Counted from the first letter of the stretch, positions 56,801-59,682 are shown. The stretch: 60,000 bases of DNA from Nematostella vectensis (GCF_932526225.1 NC_064048.1:3613597-3673596); one strand, 5' to 3'. Notes: a model not told the origin generated them from the sequence alone. Numbers and translations: made by a program.

Positions 56801-58651
56801 AAGCTTTCCAGACATGGTCTTGTTTTCATTTACGCTTATTTGCTCATATATTTAATACCCATGAAGCACTCCGGGCTGCAACACGCGGTGTATACTGGCT
56901 CATTTGTGTAAAAAAAAAAAAAATAAAAAATACGGATGGAAGTGCTAGCTTATGGGGCGCGATTCTCAAAATTGAGAGCAAAGAATATCTGTATGAATAC
57001 ACGTTCCAACTTATTAGTGCCTAATTAGTGCCTGAATTAAAAAAAAAAGATATAGAATAAAATACAAATATTATCCTTGCGCACAACGTTTAACCAGTGA
57101 CTTAAAACTTAGAAAAGATTCTCCCTAAGTATATTGCTCTAAAAACGGGAGGGACATCTGACATCTTGCGGGGTAAATAAAACCTTGAGTTGACTTACTC
57201 TCTTTCCATTCTTATAGTAGACCAAACCATCGATTGCATTGTGCGTAATCACCACTTGAATCCAATCCCCCGCGGCCACATCGAAACTCGCCATATGTCG
57301 CTTATCGGACACAAGAAGTTGAACCTCTATTTTAAGACCTTTAGATGTCATGACGACGTGTGATATGTTGCCCGAGTCATCACCTGTACAGAGCACTATG
57401 CCGTCCGTTGTGGAAGCCGACTGTGGTATGTTGATCCAGAGAGCTATTGACAGACCTGTAAGGAGCAAACTTAACGATATAAAGAAACACGACCAAAAGC
57501 TCCTTTGTTGCTTGCAATGTCTCATTCAATGCAGGTTGAAAGCTGTTTGGGGTAGTTGATAGTGACAGCAACAATCACGACGACAAAAATGATGACGATG
57601 ACATCAACAGCAGCTCCAACAGCAACAGGAACGAAAGACACACAATCACAACAAAAACAGCAATTAAAAAAAAGAAACTGAAGGACAAAAAAAATTGCTT
57701 TTGATCCCGGAAGATTGAGTAAAGTAAGATTTTTTGTCATGACCATTGATGCAGAAATGTGGCTCCTTCGACCAACTAATAATAGAGAGCTTAAGCAAGT
57801 CAACACGAACGGCATCAAAAACGGCGCGCGCTCTGACGAATTGTTGGAAAAACGGCGTTGACGTCCGTGACCGCGCACGTAGAACGTAAAAATAGGGAAA
57901 ATGCCGTTCTTGATTTCCTGTCACGGACGTCAACGCCGTTTTTCAGCAATTCGTGAGCGCGCGCCGTTTTTGATGCCGTTCGTGTTGACTTGCTTAAGCT
58001 CTCTAATAACAATTACGACGACGGTAACTAACAGCATCAGCAGTTACATAGGAGAAAGAAAATACACCATTACCGTAATTATGCAGGTTAATGATGGTTT
58101 TAATTGAGCCAATAATATCAACGATATACAGCAACCTCAACAACATACAACAGCTACAGCAGTTAAAGCAGCTGCAACAGCGTCGGAGCCAACATGCACT
58201 AAACTGGCTAAACTAGGAGACATGTAGCGTGCGACATGTGTCCTAAGTATAGCCACATTGAAAACCATTGTAGCGCGCGCGTGCCTAGTGGCTAAACTAA
58301 GAAATATTTAGGGGATAAGTCGCACGCTTCATTTCCCGCTCGACATGTCGCCTAGTGTAGCCAGGCCTCTATAATAACAACAGCTCGTCGAGTACGACCA
58401 ATACGACAGCAACAATATCAATAGCAACAACAACTCACCATTGATACAGGCCGATGGTTCTTTGATGCAGCTTTCTTGAAGTGTCCCCAGTCGTATTCCC
58501 TCACTAGTTCTGACACCGTACGAGACCTCCGGGGAGGACACAGAGGTGACAGCACCATAAACAGACGACACGTTGCGACAGTTGATCACTTCTTTAAGGG
58601 CACTTGAAGATTCTAGTGGCCAGTAGAATGTCGCGTCTCCATACGGCAAAC
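11667..58651 (-). CDS. Giant multi-domain extracellular lectin/adhesion protein, 39 traced exons (partial at both ends)
   Basis: Exons in transcript order: 58651-58439, 57455-57199, 56443-56269, 56193-56032, 55806-55700, 53689-53545, 53097-53030, 49089-48893, 46978-46794, 46010-45782, 44262-44171, 43355-43248, 42378-42055, 40312-40017, 39794-39653, 39021-38971, 38872-38550, 37721-37574, 37058-36787, 35823-35676, 34675-34604, 33907-33732, 32721-32637, 32397-31762, 31201-31022, 30712-30527, 28304-28134, 27316-27137, 26436-26306, 24146-23894, 22748-22479, 20992-20606, 20371-20234, 17997-17717, 16508-16364, 14878-14783, 13492-13167, 12917-12572, 11841-11667. They sum to 7,876 nt. Every junction is phase-compatible with its neighbour and every inter-domain junction is phase 1. 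No signal peptide, transmembrane segment or stop was located, so both ends are missing. Splitting into two or more genes remains possible, but nothing in the chain forces it. The role is inferred as carbohydrate or matrix binding outside the cell. Confidence 0.78.
11885..12310. repeat. 27 bp GAT-rich minisatellite
   Basis: Unit about GATGGTTGCGTTGTTGATGA plus CGGTGAT, some 14 copies with GAT/GGT drift, in the intron between the LamG exon at 12572 and the SEA exon at 11841. Long Met/Val, Asp and Ile open frames across it are repeat artefacts. A looser GATRAT tract continues at 12355-12540. Confidence 0.9.
12572..13492 (-). CDS. LamG-like domain near the C-terminal end of the giant gene
   Basis: Exons 13492-13167 and 12917-12572 (phases 1-0-1), about 224 residues, a complete domain. 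It has DHYWPLDDAANIKDTAGG, SCIVSKIPCPNGLTILFWIK (conserved Cys pair before the W-I strand), LEFGHFTSDILGFI, PEVWSHIVLLWKPMHGWNVI (the W-x-H-I pattern), HNGRNITEFI and LDDLVVRYQAMTLTQVTKTY at the end. It serves as the best internal reference for the two half-LamG modules elsewhere in the gene. Confidence 0.88.
13758..13862. mobile_element. MITE family D, partial inverted copy
   Basis: Contains CTGGTGTGACGGGCGCAGTC and ends GATCTCTTAGCGCAAGTC, which match, in inverted order for the first block, the complete element at 19891-20175. Only one terminal repeat is present. Confidence 0.65.
13900..14803 (-). repeat. 21 bp array carrying a splice donor in each unit
   Basis: About 43 units, minus-strand consensus TGCCATGACGGTAAGGACAC plus G. 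The first unit at 14783 is the true exon edge. Most units keep GTAAGG or GTAAAG after GACG; some have AATAAGG or TGTAAGG. Larger blocks of several units recur (the CATTATGGTTATAACACTTG variant occurs three times), so expansion happened at two scales. One variant near 14274 lost two bases and shifts frame. Confidence 0.93.
14783..14878 (-). CDS. Small Cys-rich (EGF-like) exon of the giant gene with reiterated donor
   Basis: Exon of 96 nt if the first GACG|GTAAGG donor is used, encoding about 32 residues with six Cys: LCSGCKEGYNCNTTLNKCEC then QDLQFVNDTCHDG. This resembles a short EGF-like or TIL-like knot. Directly after it a 21 bp unit repeats for ~880 bp, each copy containing the same CATGACG|GTAAGG junction. 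Because 21 is a multiple of three, use of a later donor would add 7 residues (CHDGKET-type) per unit in frame, up to a 2-base deletion near 14274 that creates a stop. I prefer the first donor but cannot exclude a longer Cys/His repeat tail. Confidence 0.65.
15388..16170. repeat. GAT-trinucleotide blocks in an intron
   Basis: Two impure (GAT)n blocks at about 15388-15700 and 15960-16145 with TTTATGAT interruptions, separated by unique sequence. They sit between the MAM exon (16364) and the Cys-rich exon (14878). Poly-Asp, poly-Met and poly-Ile frames here are not genes. Confidence 0.9.
16364..20371 (-). CDS. MAM domain of the giant gene
   Basis: Exons 20371-20234, 17997-17717 and 16508-16364 (phases 1-1-0-1), about 188 residues. 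The family pattern is complete: SFEDHGLDDVRLDMKTHQWN, CTPSIETGPCKDNT, GSYVYFEASYPNSPRQIATL, CVSLSYHMYGSQVGSLNVAV, NQGDKWHLLEVNI and GEGYRGDIAIDDLKL followed by SC. MAM domains are extracellular adhesion modules. The intron 16509-17716 contains a LINE fragment and the intron 17998-20233 a 20 bp minisatellite and a MITE. Confidence 0.92.
16915..17550 (-). pseudogene. LINE reverse-transcriptase C-terminal fragment inside the MAM intron
   Basis: A 211-codon frame open throughout. It contains the post-palm region typical of CR1/Jockey-like non-LTR elements: SVLIQPLMDYFITVWGDN, LLQKRAARIIAYKKWYD, SMALFEELNIEP, RRIKCTMVLKVLNGMAPDHL, and a terminal LWNSLPRE. The YADD catalytic motif is not included, so the copy is 5'-truncated. 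It lies in sense with the host gene, within intron 16509-17716, and is probably recent because no stop interrupts it. Confidence 0.85.
18015..18370. repeat. Impure GAT/GGT tract in the MAM intron
   Basis: Irregular GATGATGGT-type sequence directly upstream (transcript sense) of the second MAM exon acceptor at 17998. No regular unit length beyond three bases. Confidence 0.85.
19287..19872. repeat. 20 bp minisatellite (CTTGTATCTTCGCGATTTAC)
   Basis: About 29 head-to-tail copies of a 20 bp unit with transitions (CGC/CGT, ACC/ATC). On the sense strand of the host gene each unit reads CAAGGTAAATCGCG, so each contains a donor-like AAG|GTAAAT, but no exon boundary of the gene matches it. The Leu/Tyr/Arg-rich open frames in all plus frames are artefacts. 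Confidence 0.95.
19891..20175. mobile_element. MITE family D, complete copy
   Basis: Ends form a near-perfect inverted repeat of about 30 bp (AATAGGGGACTTGCGCTAAG at left; its complement, with one change visible, at right). The element is 285 bp, with an A run in the interior and no coding capacity. It is located in the MAM intron just downstream of exon 20234. Confidence 0.85.
20606..20992 (-). CDS. C-terminal part of a LamG-like domain (module before MAM)
   Basis: A single 387 nt exon, symmetric 1-1, about 129 residues. It starts GLTQLILGTEDPFYANPRQG, has MWYLVTSPRQGWVRYTYTW and VNGARVYENDRLLANTRGTR (the Y-x-N-G-x strand equivalent), RGYIYIGMEMHYARKKYTF and ends LKTWSKELSLEEVQEEYHT, the usual terminal helix of LamG-like modules. 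The N-terminal FYWPL half found in the other copies is absent, and I saw no exon for it in the 1.5 kb intron to its 5' side. A phase 1-1 exon could have been missed. Confidence 0.8.
21007..22039. other. Intron; no gene seen; contains a diverged direct repeat
   Basis: Intron between the LamG C-part exon (20992) and the fibrinogen exon (22479). Two diverged copies of a segment with GCGCTACCGTGGCC ... TGAGGATGCGTGAAA lie near 21686 and 21766. I looked for a missing LamG N-terminal exon (a YWPL motif) and found none. Confidence 0.5.
22040..22429. mobile_element. Tc1/mariner-type MITE
   Basis: A 390 bp element with inverted ends CAGTCAAACCAGGTCAAGCG, preceded by TA (22038-22039) and followed by TA (22430-22431). 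This TA duplication plus the CAGT start is typical of Tc1/mariner. A C run of about 15 lies just inside the left end and a G-rich block just inside the right end. No transposase frame. Confidence 0.85.
22479..26436 (-). CDS. Fibrinogen C-terminal-like domain 2 of the giant gene
   Basis: Exons 26436-26306, 24146-23894 and 22748-22479 (phases 1-0-1-1), about 218 residues. It gives AKSCRELLELGVTTSGIYKI, VYCDQEGSGGGWE|VILKRF, SLIGSLDGEFYIGHNDVGRI, FSTLDVDKDGVVNKNCASLA and YWHGINQPINYFEMKTRY. Compared with domain 1 it is cut by two introns and is more diverged: the Trp-Trp/LNG segment reads GWYGISASKDCDMLWVNPFG. The calcium loop (DVDKDG) survives. A mariner-type MITE lies just downstream at 22040-22429. 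Confidence 0.9.
24193..24285. mobile_element. MITE family C fragment
   Basis: Starts AGGGCCGTAACAGGCC and ends GGCACAGCCACGCCCCTAC around an AATATTGGGGAGGGGGGCAC core. Related pieces are seen near 34290-34400 and 6790-6870 (GTAGGGGCGTGACTGTGTCC). Confidence 0.55.
24538..24683 (+). other. Short ORF with good ATG context, coding status unknown
   Basis: AAAATGG start followed by 47 codons (MAAIDRQYTCLTYCKTVSRK ...) to a TAA at 24681-24683. A GAG|GTGGGT donor-like site lies inside, so it could be a first exon of something, but I found no partner exon and no family. It lies in antisense within a fibrinogen-domain intron. May belong to a repeat. Confidence 0.2.
24690..24825. repeat. CCCCGTTTTAGAGATT short tandem repeat
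   Basis: About seven irregular copies of a 13-17 bp unit in the intron between exons 26306 and 24146. Confidence 0.7.
24830..26300. other. Intron; no gene recognised
   Basis: Open frames at 24777-25241 and 25171-25636 (minus) have no recognisable domain. A possible element end pair (CCCACCTTAGGGT near 25735 and ACCCTTAGCTGGTAAAT near 25810) is present. Confidence 0.4.
27137..28304 (-). CDS. C-type lectin domain 2 of the giant gene, with EPN and WND motifs
   Basis: Exons 28304-28134 and 27316-27137, phase 1 throughout, about 117 residues. The first half is short and diverged (CHQASCYVPANG ... MTPLKILSADQNTFVTSRV). The second half is canonical: LNDNRAEGEWEWHDGTRAKY, VKWITEEPNGG, GWNDVESTETVALACQE. 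EPN plus WND predicts a calcium-dependent, mannose-type site, in contrast to lectin domain 1. The intron between the two lectin domains (28305-30526) is almost entirely a 23 bp minisatellite. Confidence 0.85.
28395..30500. repeat. 23 bp minisatellite with ~809 bp higher-order duplication
   Basis: About 90 copies of GAGAGGTTCGAGTTACCCAT plus AGC, filling nearly the whole intron between the two lectin domains. Rare variants recur at a fixed offset of about 809 bp: AGCAAGAGTTACGATTTACT at 29098 and 29907, and CGATTTTTAGCC at about 29153 and 29962. A block of ~35 units was therefore duplicated recently. On the sense strand each unit holds GGTAACTCG, a donor-like string. Confidence 0.95.
30527..31201 (-). 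CDS. C-type lectin domain 1 of the giant gene
   Basis: Exons 31201-31022 and 30712-30527, phase 1 throughout, about 122 residues. It has FYIRNVAANWWNAVKGCLDL, GAEIASVNTEDTNNIL, YIG|LNDIENEGTVAW and CVYMSSSDGKWRFKNC ending in AGYICKR. The fold is clear, but the calcium-site EPN/QPD and WND motifs are missing (GKWRFKNC in their place), so canonical calcium-dependent sugar binding is unlikely. Confidence 0.9.
31762..32397 (-). CDS. Fibrinogen C-terminal-like domain 1 of the giant gene
   Basis: A single 636 nt symmetric 1-1 exon, about 212 residues, a full-length domain. Hallmarks: ARSCADLLLMGHRKSGVYTI, FCDQDTHGGGWTVLQRRFNG, GFGSFEGEFWAGNDNIHRLT, FSTKDRDEDGLDDFVCSELF (the Asp-rich calcium loop), FWYFGCKDADLNGQY and ASQMKIRPLDG. 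Cysteines match the two disulphides of ficolin/tachylectin-type domains, so a folded glycan- or acetyl-group-binding module is likely. Only the Cys-x-x-x-x-x-Gly-x-W-W part is slightly altered (SGFWYFGC). Confidence 0.95.
32637..34675 (-). CDS. Unrecognised Cys-rich module of the giant gene
   Basis: Exons 34675-34604, 33907-33732 and 32721-32637 (phases 1-1-0-1), about 111 residues. Sequence features: FDIVGPVEINAAISSFLTLT, then YRICPHGLACPNCTRQVYVE (a C-x5-C-x2-C cluster), ETKCAVSQPIVDCHYHQFTL, PTHPDIYNIR and VFAAVGEVCKG, ending TPRGVAGKLIGRV. Six cysteines suggest three disulphides. I do not recognise the family. It sits between the last discoidin and the first fibrinogen domain. Two of its three acceptors are embedded in 44 bp tandem arrays. 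Exon calls rest on splice motifs and phase agreement only. Confidence 0.62.
32714..32885 (-). repeat. 44 bp array duplicating a splice acceptor
   Basis: Four copies (starts 32714, 32758, 32802, 32846) of a unit that on the minus strand contains ACATGTAG|GTATTTGCTG, the acceptor and first bases of the exon at 32721-32637. The copies are essentially identical, so the expansion is recent. Confidence 0.92.
33880..34310 (-). repeat. Compound array duplicating the acceptor and start of an exon
   Basis: The acceptor region of exon 33907-33732 (minus strand TTTCAG|CC...GAATCTGCCCACATGG) is repeated once more at about 33965-34000. It is followed by about seven copies of a 44 bp unit (CCGTGTACAGTATATACCAT, TACCAGGGCCGTAGCCATGG) derived from the adjacent intron part. 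Later copies have lost the exon-derived piece. MITE family C sequence follows at 34290. Confidence 0.88.
34820..34990. mobile_element. MITE family E copy
   Basis: Contains CGACGGAAACCTCAACCGAA and GCCATCCGCGCTAAATTATC. The same elements occur at about 36575-36690 and, inverted, at 44460-44570. Family of short non-coding repeats, three copies in this gene. Confidence 0.65.
35100..35712 (-). repeat. 97 bp array duplicating the F5/8C exon end and donor
   Basis: Six copies including the true exon edge (35676). Each carries, on the minus strand, a version of GTCGAG..ATTCGGCTGCTTTACAG|GTAAG followed by intron sequence with GCTAGCGCGCG. The exon-edge copies lie near 35676, 35579, 35482, 35385, 35288 and 35191. 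Three keep a strong GTAAG donor close to the original and the distal ones have drifted (CTTCACAG, TTTTTATG). Confidence 0.9.
35676..37058 (-). CDS. F5/8 type C domain 4 of the giant gene
   Basis: Exons 37058-36787 and 35823-35676 (phases 1-0-1), about 140 residues. Hallmarks: CFAPLLPRLHDNHLSMSEGS, AWCADTSSLLFLQMDLGEP, VVSGIATKGMSETWCTGYY, LSYSRDGLEWTEYK, VFVGNTDESSLVVQPLNPSL, TRFVRLHPLTS and VKVELFGC, with both terminal cysteines retained. This is the most canonical discoidin of the four. The last ~35 coding bases and the TTTACAG|GTAAG donor are reiterated five more times downstream as a 97 bp array (35100-35700). Confidence 0.9.
35830..36780. other. Intron; poly-G tract and MITE family E copy, no gene
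   Basis: Between the two exons of discoidin domain 4. A G run of 22 lies at about 35890-35911, the longest homopurine tract in the window. A family E MITE occupies about 36575-36690. I see no coding features. Confidence 0.6.
37574..38872 (-). CDS. F5/8 type C domain 3 of the giant gene
   Basis: Exons 38872-38550 and 37721-37574 (phases 1-0-1), about 157 residues. It opens LALGLESGATPDSKLQASS (the usual 'plGmesg.I.d.qitaSs'), then DACWCPDSADTEKSLDIML, TGVAIQGRGNGQEWVTELTI, QENKTTK|VFNGNFDSNSVV (the 'kvF.gN.d....v' joint spans the intron), SIKLKPRSWHGHPCLRAEVYGY. Three Cys are visible and the family's terminal Gly-Cys is replaced. The intron contains a MITE-like inverted repeat (37985-38165). 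Confidence 0.88.
37985..38165. mobile_element. Imperfect inverted-repeat element in a discoidin intron
   Basis: Left arm CTCCATGGGAAACGTACACT, and the right arm reads the complement with small indels (CATAGTGAACGTCTTCCCATGG). The interior has short GTGCTCA-type repeats. It makes the minus open frame 38105-38392 spurious. Confidence 0.6.
38971..39021 (-). CDS. Short proline-rich linker exon of the giant gene
   Basis: A 51 nt symmetric 1-1 exon encoding about 17 residues (VYRWIENQALPEPPDPP). Its acceptor is CCATAG|TT; a competing ACAG seven bases downstream would put a TAG in frame. It separates two F5/8C domains, and its Pro/Glu/Asp composition suits a flexible spacer. Because it is so short it is the least certain exon in the chain, but the phase on both sides fits and it could be skipped without frame loss. 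Confidence 0.55.
39653..40312 (-). CDS. F5/8 type C domain 2 of the giant gene
   Basis: Exons 40312-40017 and 39794-39653 (phases 1-0-1), about 146 residues. Motifs: N-terminal PVGIQNRTLQHWQL, GWSGISSGGFLEIELPVTAF, LGGLATQGSGQSDSWVKSYS (the classical V-x-G-V-x-T-Q-G strand), LQYAVDIKNWEW, then EYVGNSDRHTVMKHYF, RPLNTRLVRIVV and LRAELFYLN. The canonical N-terminal Cys is missing and the usual C-terminal Cys (ELYGC) is replaced by Tyr-Leu, so the terminal disulphide seems to have been lost as a pair. Confidence 0.87.
40725..41975. repeat. 32/37 bp GATG-rich minisatellite
   Basis: About 35 copies of GTAGATGATGTAGTAAACAT then GGTGGTGATGGT, with an optional 5 bp ACAAT/GCAAT insert giving two unit lengths. 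It fills the intron between ILEI-2 and discoidin 2. Histidine/Tyr-rich frames on the minus strand are artefacts. Confidence 0.95.
42055..43355 (-). CDS. ILEI/PANDER-like domain 2 of the giant gene
   Basis: Exons 43355-43248 and 42378-42055, phase 1 throughout, about 144 residues. Exon 1 gives NNRHKVTLLSFGTG (the N-v-vl-...-tG strand). Exon 2 gives SFDMVDDATASGRFKQML, then APYGTVVLISADG (fl..lp.GtiVli..D), LGRVGAVMPALTMRDSYCF and IGYKG, closing with an acidic stretch and a Cys. Compared with ILEI-1 it lacks the early Cys but keeps the glycine-rich VVLISADG strand. Two ILEI copies in one protein, separated by half a LamG, is an unusual layout. The acceptor of exon 42378 is TTTTAAAG, weaker than the others. 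Confidence 0.82.
43011..43130. mobile_element. MITE family A, left-truncated copy
   Basis: Contains TACGCAGTCATAGGTATC, GCATAGTATTTGAAGATTCC, CGCCAAGGGGG and the right end ACGCGCCTG. Same orientation as the copy at 9272. Confidence 0.75.
43652..43748. repeat. Foldback palindrome, 36 bp arms
   Basis: Left arm ACGCCGTTCTTTTCATGTAC ... ATGCAAAT; the right arm is its complement with one mismatch; the loop is about 25 bp. The arms could form a strong hairpin. Located in the intron between exons 44171 and 43355. Confidence 0.88.
44171..46010 (-). CDS. N-terminal part of a LamG-like domain (module 4 of the giant gene)
   Basis: Exons 46010-45782 and 44262-44171, about 107 residues. It starts THYWPMDVYD and reaches the Cys pair DCLVSPSNCPGGVSVSWWIK, which aligns with SCIVSKIPCPNGLTILFWIK of the LamG near 13.3 kb (same six-residue Cys spacing, across a phase-2 junction). 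It then stops at ASIN and joins directly to an ILEI domain. The C-terminal half of LamG is absent, so this is a half module or a diverged small domain. The donor of exon 46010-45782 lies at the edge of a 39 bp array. Confidence 0.72.
45150..45790 (-). repeat. 39 bp array starting at a splice donor
   Basis: About nine good copies (45430-45785) plus decayed ones to 45150. The unit on the minus strand contains TCAAA|GTGAGTATC or TCAAAG(T/A)TAGTATC, the same as the true exon edge TCAAA|GTTAGTATC at 45782. A second donor-like AAAA|GTGAGTGG occurs in each unit. Unit length is 13 codons; read-through stays open for about two units only. Confidence 0.9.
46040..46190. mobile_element. MITE family B copy
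   Basis: Begins GGGGAGTAGCCAGGGGAGGG, interior AATACAGTAAATATATGGGG, ends CCCTGACTACGCCCCTG. Matches 8121-8276. Confidence 0.75.
46794..53097 (-). CDS. ILEI/PANDER-like domain 1 of the giant gene
   Basis: Exons 53097-53030, 49089-48893 and 46978-46794 (phases 1-0-2-1), about 150 residues. In order: a first strand with a conserved Cys (GPSHCSVMVNG), NKPGHNLVALNVSSGEFLAT (the RGxNvvvld..tG pattern), NMSHFIDGLENGTMVVVVVKDSG (fl..lp.GtiVlvav.D), and FILIGRKGKLDYWIAEK, the typical C-terminal strand. The domain is shared with FAM3 cytokine-like proteins, TMEM2/CEMIP and POMGNT1, where it acts as an extracellular carbohydrate-associated module. Its first intron (49090-53029) hosts a dead GPCR copy. 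A mariner-like element and junction repeats lie just outside exon 46978. Confidence 0.8.
47042..48218. mobile_element. Tc1/mariner-like non-autonomous element with ~60 bp inverted ends
   Basis: Left end CAGTCGTTTGACAAAAGGTT; the right end is its complement with a 1-base indel, and the inverted repeats extend ~60 bp to GCCCGCATGTAA. TA flanks both sides (47040-47041 and 48219-48220). No transposase frame is visible in the 1.2 kb. Inside are a tRNA-like SINE (47251-47330), and a perfect 31 bp hairpin at 48107-48137. Confidence 0.85.
47251..47330 (+). mobile_element. tRNA-derived SINE head with pol III A and B boxes
   Basis: A box TGGCCCAGTGG (47261-47271) and B box GTTCAATCC (47305-47313) at tRNA-like spacing. 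Between them an anticodon-like CTCATAA loop flanked by TTTG/CAAG could pair as a Met-type arm. The acceptor stem does not pair well and the sequence continues into unrelated T-rich DNA, so it is a SINE head or tRNA pseudogene, not a functional tRNA. Confidence 0.65.
48266..48885. repeat. 14 bp minisatellite (AGTCTGTAATCTGT)
   Basis: About 44 copies with A/G and T/C drift. It ends about 10 bp from the donor of the ILEI exon at 48893. The unit does not include the junction itself. Confidence 0.93.
49100..51050. other. Intron of the ILEI-1 region; no gene recognised
   Basis: AT-rich DNA. A partly inverted GGGGTCCGGTATCC/CCGGACCCCGCGATAC pair lies near 49733-49800. I saw no coding domains on either strand up to the GPCR relic. 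Confidence 0.5.
51059..52066 (-). pseudogene. Class A (rhodopsin-like) GPCR pseudogene, intronless, three frames
   Basis: From ATG 52066 an N-terminal tail with several Asn-glycosylation sites (NSS, NLT, NTS) leads to LAKIP. A frameshift near 51915 then moves TM1-TM2 (GGNLLVVLTVAMVRELKVPA, NILLASLAANDALTGLI) into another frame, which stops at a TAA near 51735. TM3 (CLATGDLFIAITRPLRYPDL, in the position of the DRY motif) resumes at 51732. A further shift near 51515 leads into TM5-TM7 (KTVLVITLLLILCYVPVSVL, then SVHPFVYFSCSAKIRKRIKT in place of NPxxY). At least three lesions show it is dead. It lies in the same strand as, and inside an intron of, the giant gene. Likely an amine/orphan-type receptor; the subfamily is not resolvable. 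Confidence 0.82.
53545..56193 (-). CDS. F5/8 type C (discoidin) domain 1 of the giant gene
   Basis: Exons 56193-56032, 55806-55700 and 53689-53545, about 138 residues. Visible hallmarks: N-terminal Cys (GCQEIAPSDMTFSSRLK), LGWCAGGEVSSSLLEVTL (the strand usually written W-C-...-LQIDLG), VQWSLDGIKWTRA (the YSxDGxxW strand), and a C-terminal CMRLKLLGYK. These domains bind lipids or glycans through loops at one end of a beta barrel. The usual central 'V.gIatQG' segment is shortened, so this is a divergent copy. Confidence 0.8.
53830..54190 (+). pseudogene. Decayed LINE reverse-transcriptase fragment (finger and palm motif A)
   Basis: Broken plus-strand frames give RPISLLNMELKIASKVIVKR, EKVLPSIVHNDQNAF, then after a disrupted segment LSAIDFEKAFDSVNRVF, the catalytic motif-A region (the first Asp of the RT triad). 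It is similar to Tx1/L1-type elements. Several stops and frameshifts; no 3' part. It sits antisense in the intron of discoidin 1. Confidence 0.75.
56269..58651 (-). CDS. LamG-like (concanavalin-type jellyroll) domain 1 of the giant gene
   Basis: Three exons (58651-58439, 57455-57199, 56443-56269; phases 1-1-0-1), about 215 residues. It opens with the family-like FYWPLES and contains a Cys pair in ESCIKEPSACING. It continues with GLSIALWINIPQ, then AAGDWIQVVITHN and YYKNGKRV (the usual W-x-H-x-A-x-...-Y-x-N-G-x pattern), and ends with REIAVWDRTITEPEVMALY, the typical terminal strand and helix. The first exon enters in phase 1, so at least one more upstream exon exists. None was seen between 58652 and the window end, where a Harbinger-like element sits. 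Confidence 0.85.
56506..56663. mobile_element. MITE family A, inverted complete copy
   Basis: Ends CAGGTGCGT and ACGCACCTG. The interior reads AATACTATGCTTTTTGCATA and ATGATACCTATTACTGCGCA, the reverse of the copy at 9272, with a C run of about 17. Confidence 0.85.
57783..58005. repeat. Large foldback element, ~95 bp arms
   Basis: Left arm from TAGAGAGCTTAAGCAAGTCA through AACGGCGTTGACGTCCGTGA; the right arm is the near-perfect complement ending GACTTGCTTAAGCTCTCTA. The loop is about 35 bp (ACGTAGAACGTAAAAATAGG region). Located in the intron between LamG-1 exons. The opposing reading frames here mirror one another because of the palindrome. Confidence 0.9.
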
Positions 58652-58858
58652 CTGGAAAATGACAAAGTGAAATAAAGATCAATGAAATGAAAATGATATG
58701 ATTTAACATGAAATGGAAAATAAAATCAAGCAAGTAAAGAACTTTCAAATAAAATCTCATTATAAAGTATCAATCGCGGATGGTTATTTTAAAGTTTTCC
58801 CGCAAATGAGCCTCTTAAGTTGTAAATTGGGAAAACTTGGTTGTAGGACATTCTTTAA

Positions 58859-59682
58859 AGCCTGGTTTCCATATGGTTGCGTCTGTCGTTTCTGTCGTAT
58901 CTGTTGTGGGGAAAAATTCTATACGACAGATACGACCATATGGAAACTCCAGACGCAACAGCCTGATGCGACAGACGCGACCCGACACGACAGATACGAC
59001 TTGTCGCTTGAGTTAGAATTGGTTCCCATACGACAGATACGACTTGACGCTCGAGGTAGAATTGGTTCTATTCCATACAACAGATACGACAGGAAATGTG
59101 CGTGATGCAACCGCATTTTGTAAATGGAAACCATTGCAAGCGACAAATAAAACATAAACATATACCACAATGCACTTCGTTTCCAACATGGCGGCGGAAA
59201 AAAAAACACATGCGTATTCTGTGTCGTTGTTTATGGAAGCTCTGCAGCGATTCAAATGCCTCTATAACACATTTTCCAAAGACAAGTAAGAGAAAATTGC
59301 TGGAAGAAGTTGGCAGATCAAGTTCACATATCTGCCGACGAGACGGAACAAAAATACAAGGACATAACAAGCCTGAGCTCATCTCTTCTTCGGTATATTG
59401 CTCGTACCCGAAATCTGCGTGTTCTGCGTTCTCCTCTGTCCCTTCGCCTTTGTTGAACAGCCAGTTAAAGTAGATAACAAGCCAAAATGCCTTTCTCGTT
59501 CATTTATTGGTGCCATGTTTCTCATAAATGGAGCGTAAACAGATAAAGTAGGAGCGACTGATACGACACATGGAAACTAGTAGTTGTATGAGTTGCATTG
59601 AGTTGTGTCAGCGCAGTTAGTGGGCAAGTTCATACGACAAATACGACCGAAGCGATAGACGCAACCATATGGAAAGCAGGCT
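58859..59682. mobile_element. PIF/Harbinger-like element with a MADF/Myb-like ORF relic
   Basis: Inverted ends AGCCTGGTTTCCATATGGTT and the complement CCATATGGAAAGCAGGCT. TAA directly flanks both ends (58856-58858 and 59683-59685), matching the 3 bp TWA duplication of PIF/Harbinger. Inside, a plus-strand frame from the ATG near 59189 reads MAAEKKTHAYSVSLFMEALQ, RFKCLYNTFSKDK and then breaks; downstream pieces (QKYKDI, SSSLRYIARTRNLR) sit in another frame. This fits the MADF/Myb-like second protein of such elements. No transposase is present. Confidence 0.75.
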
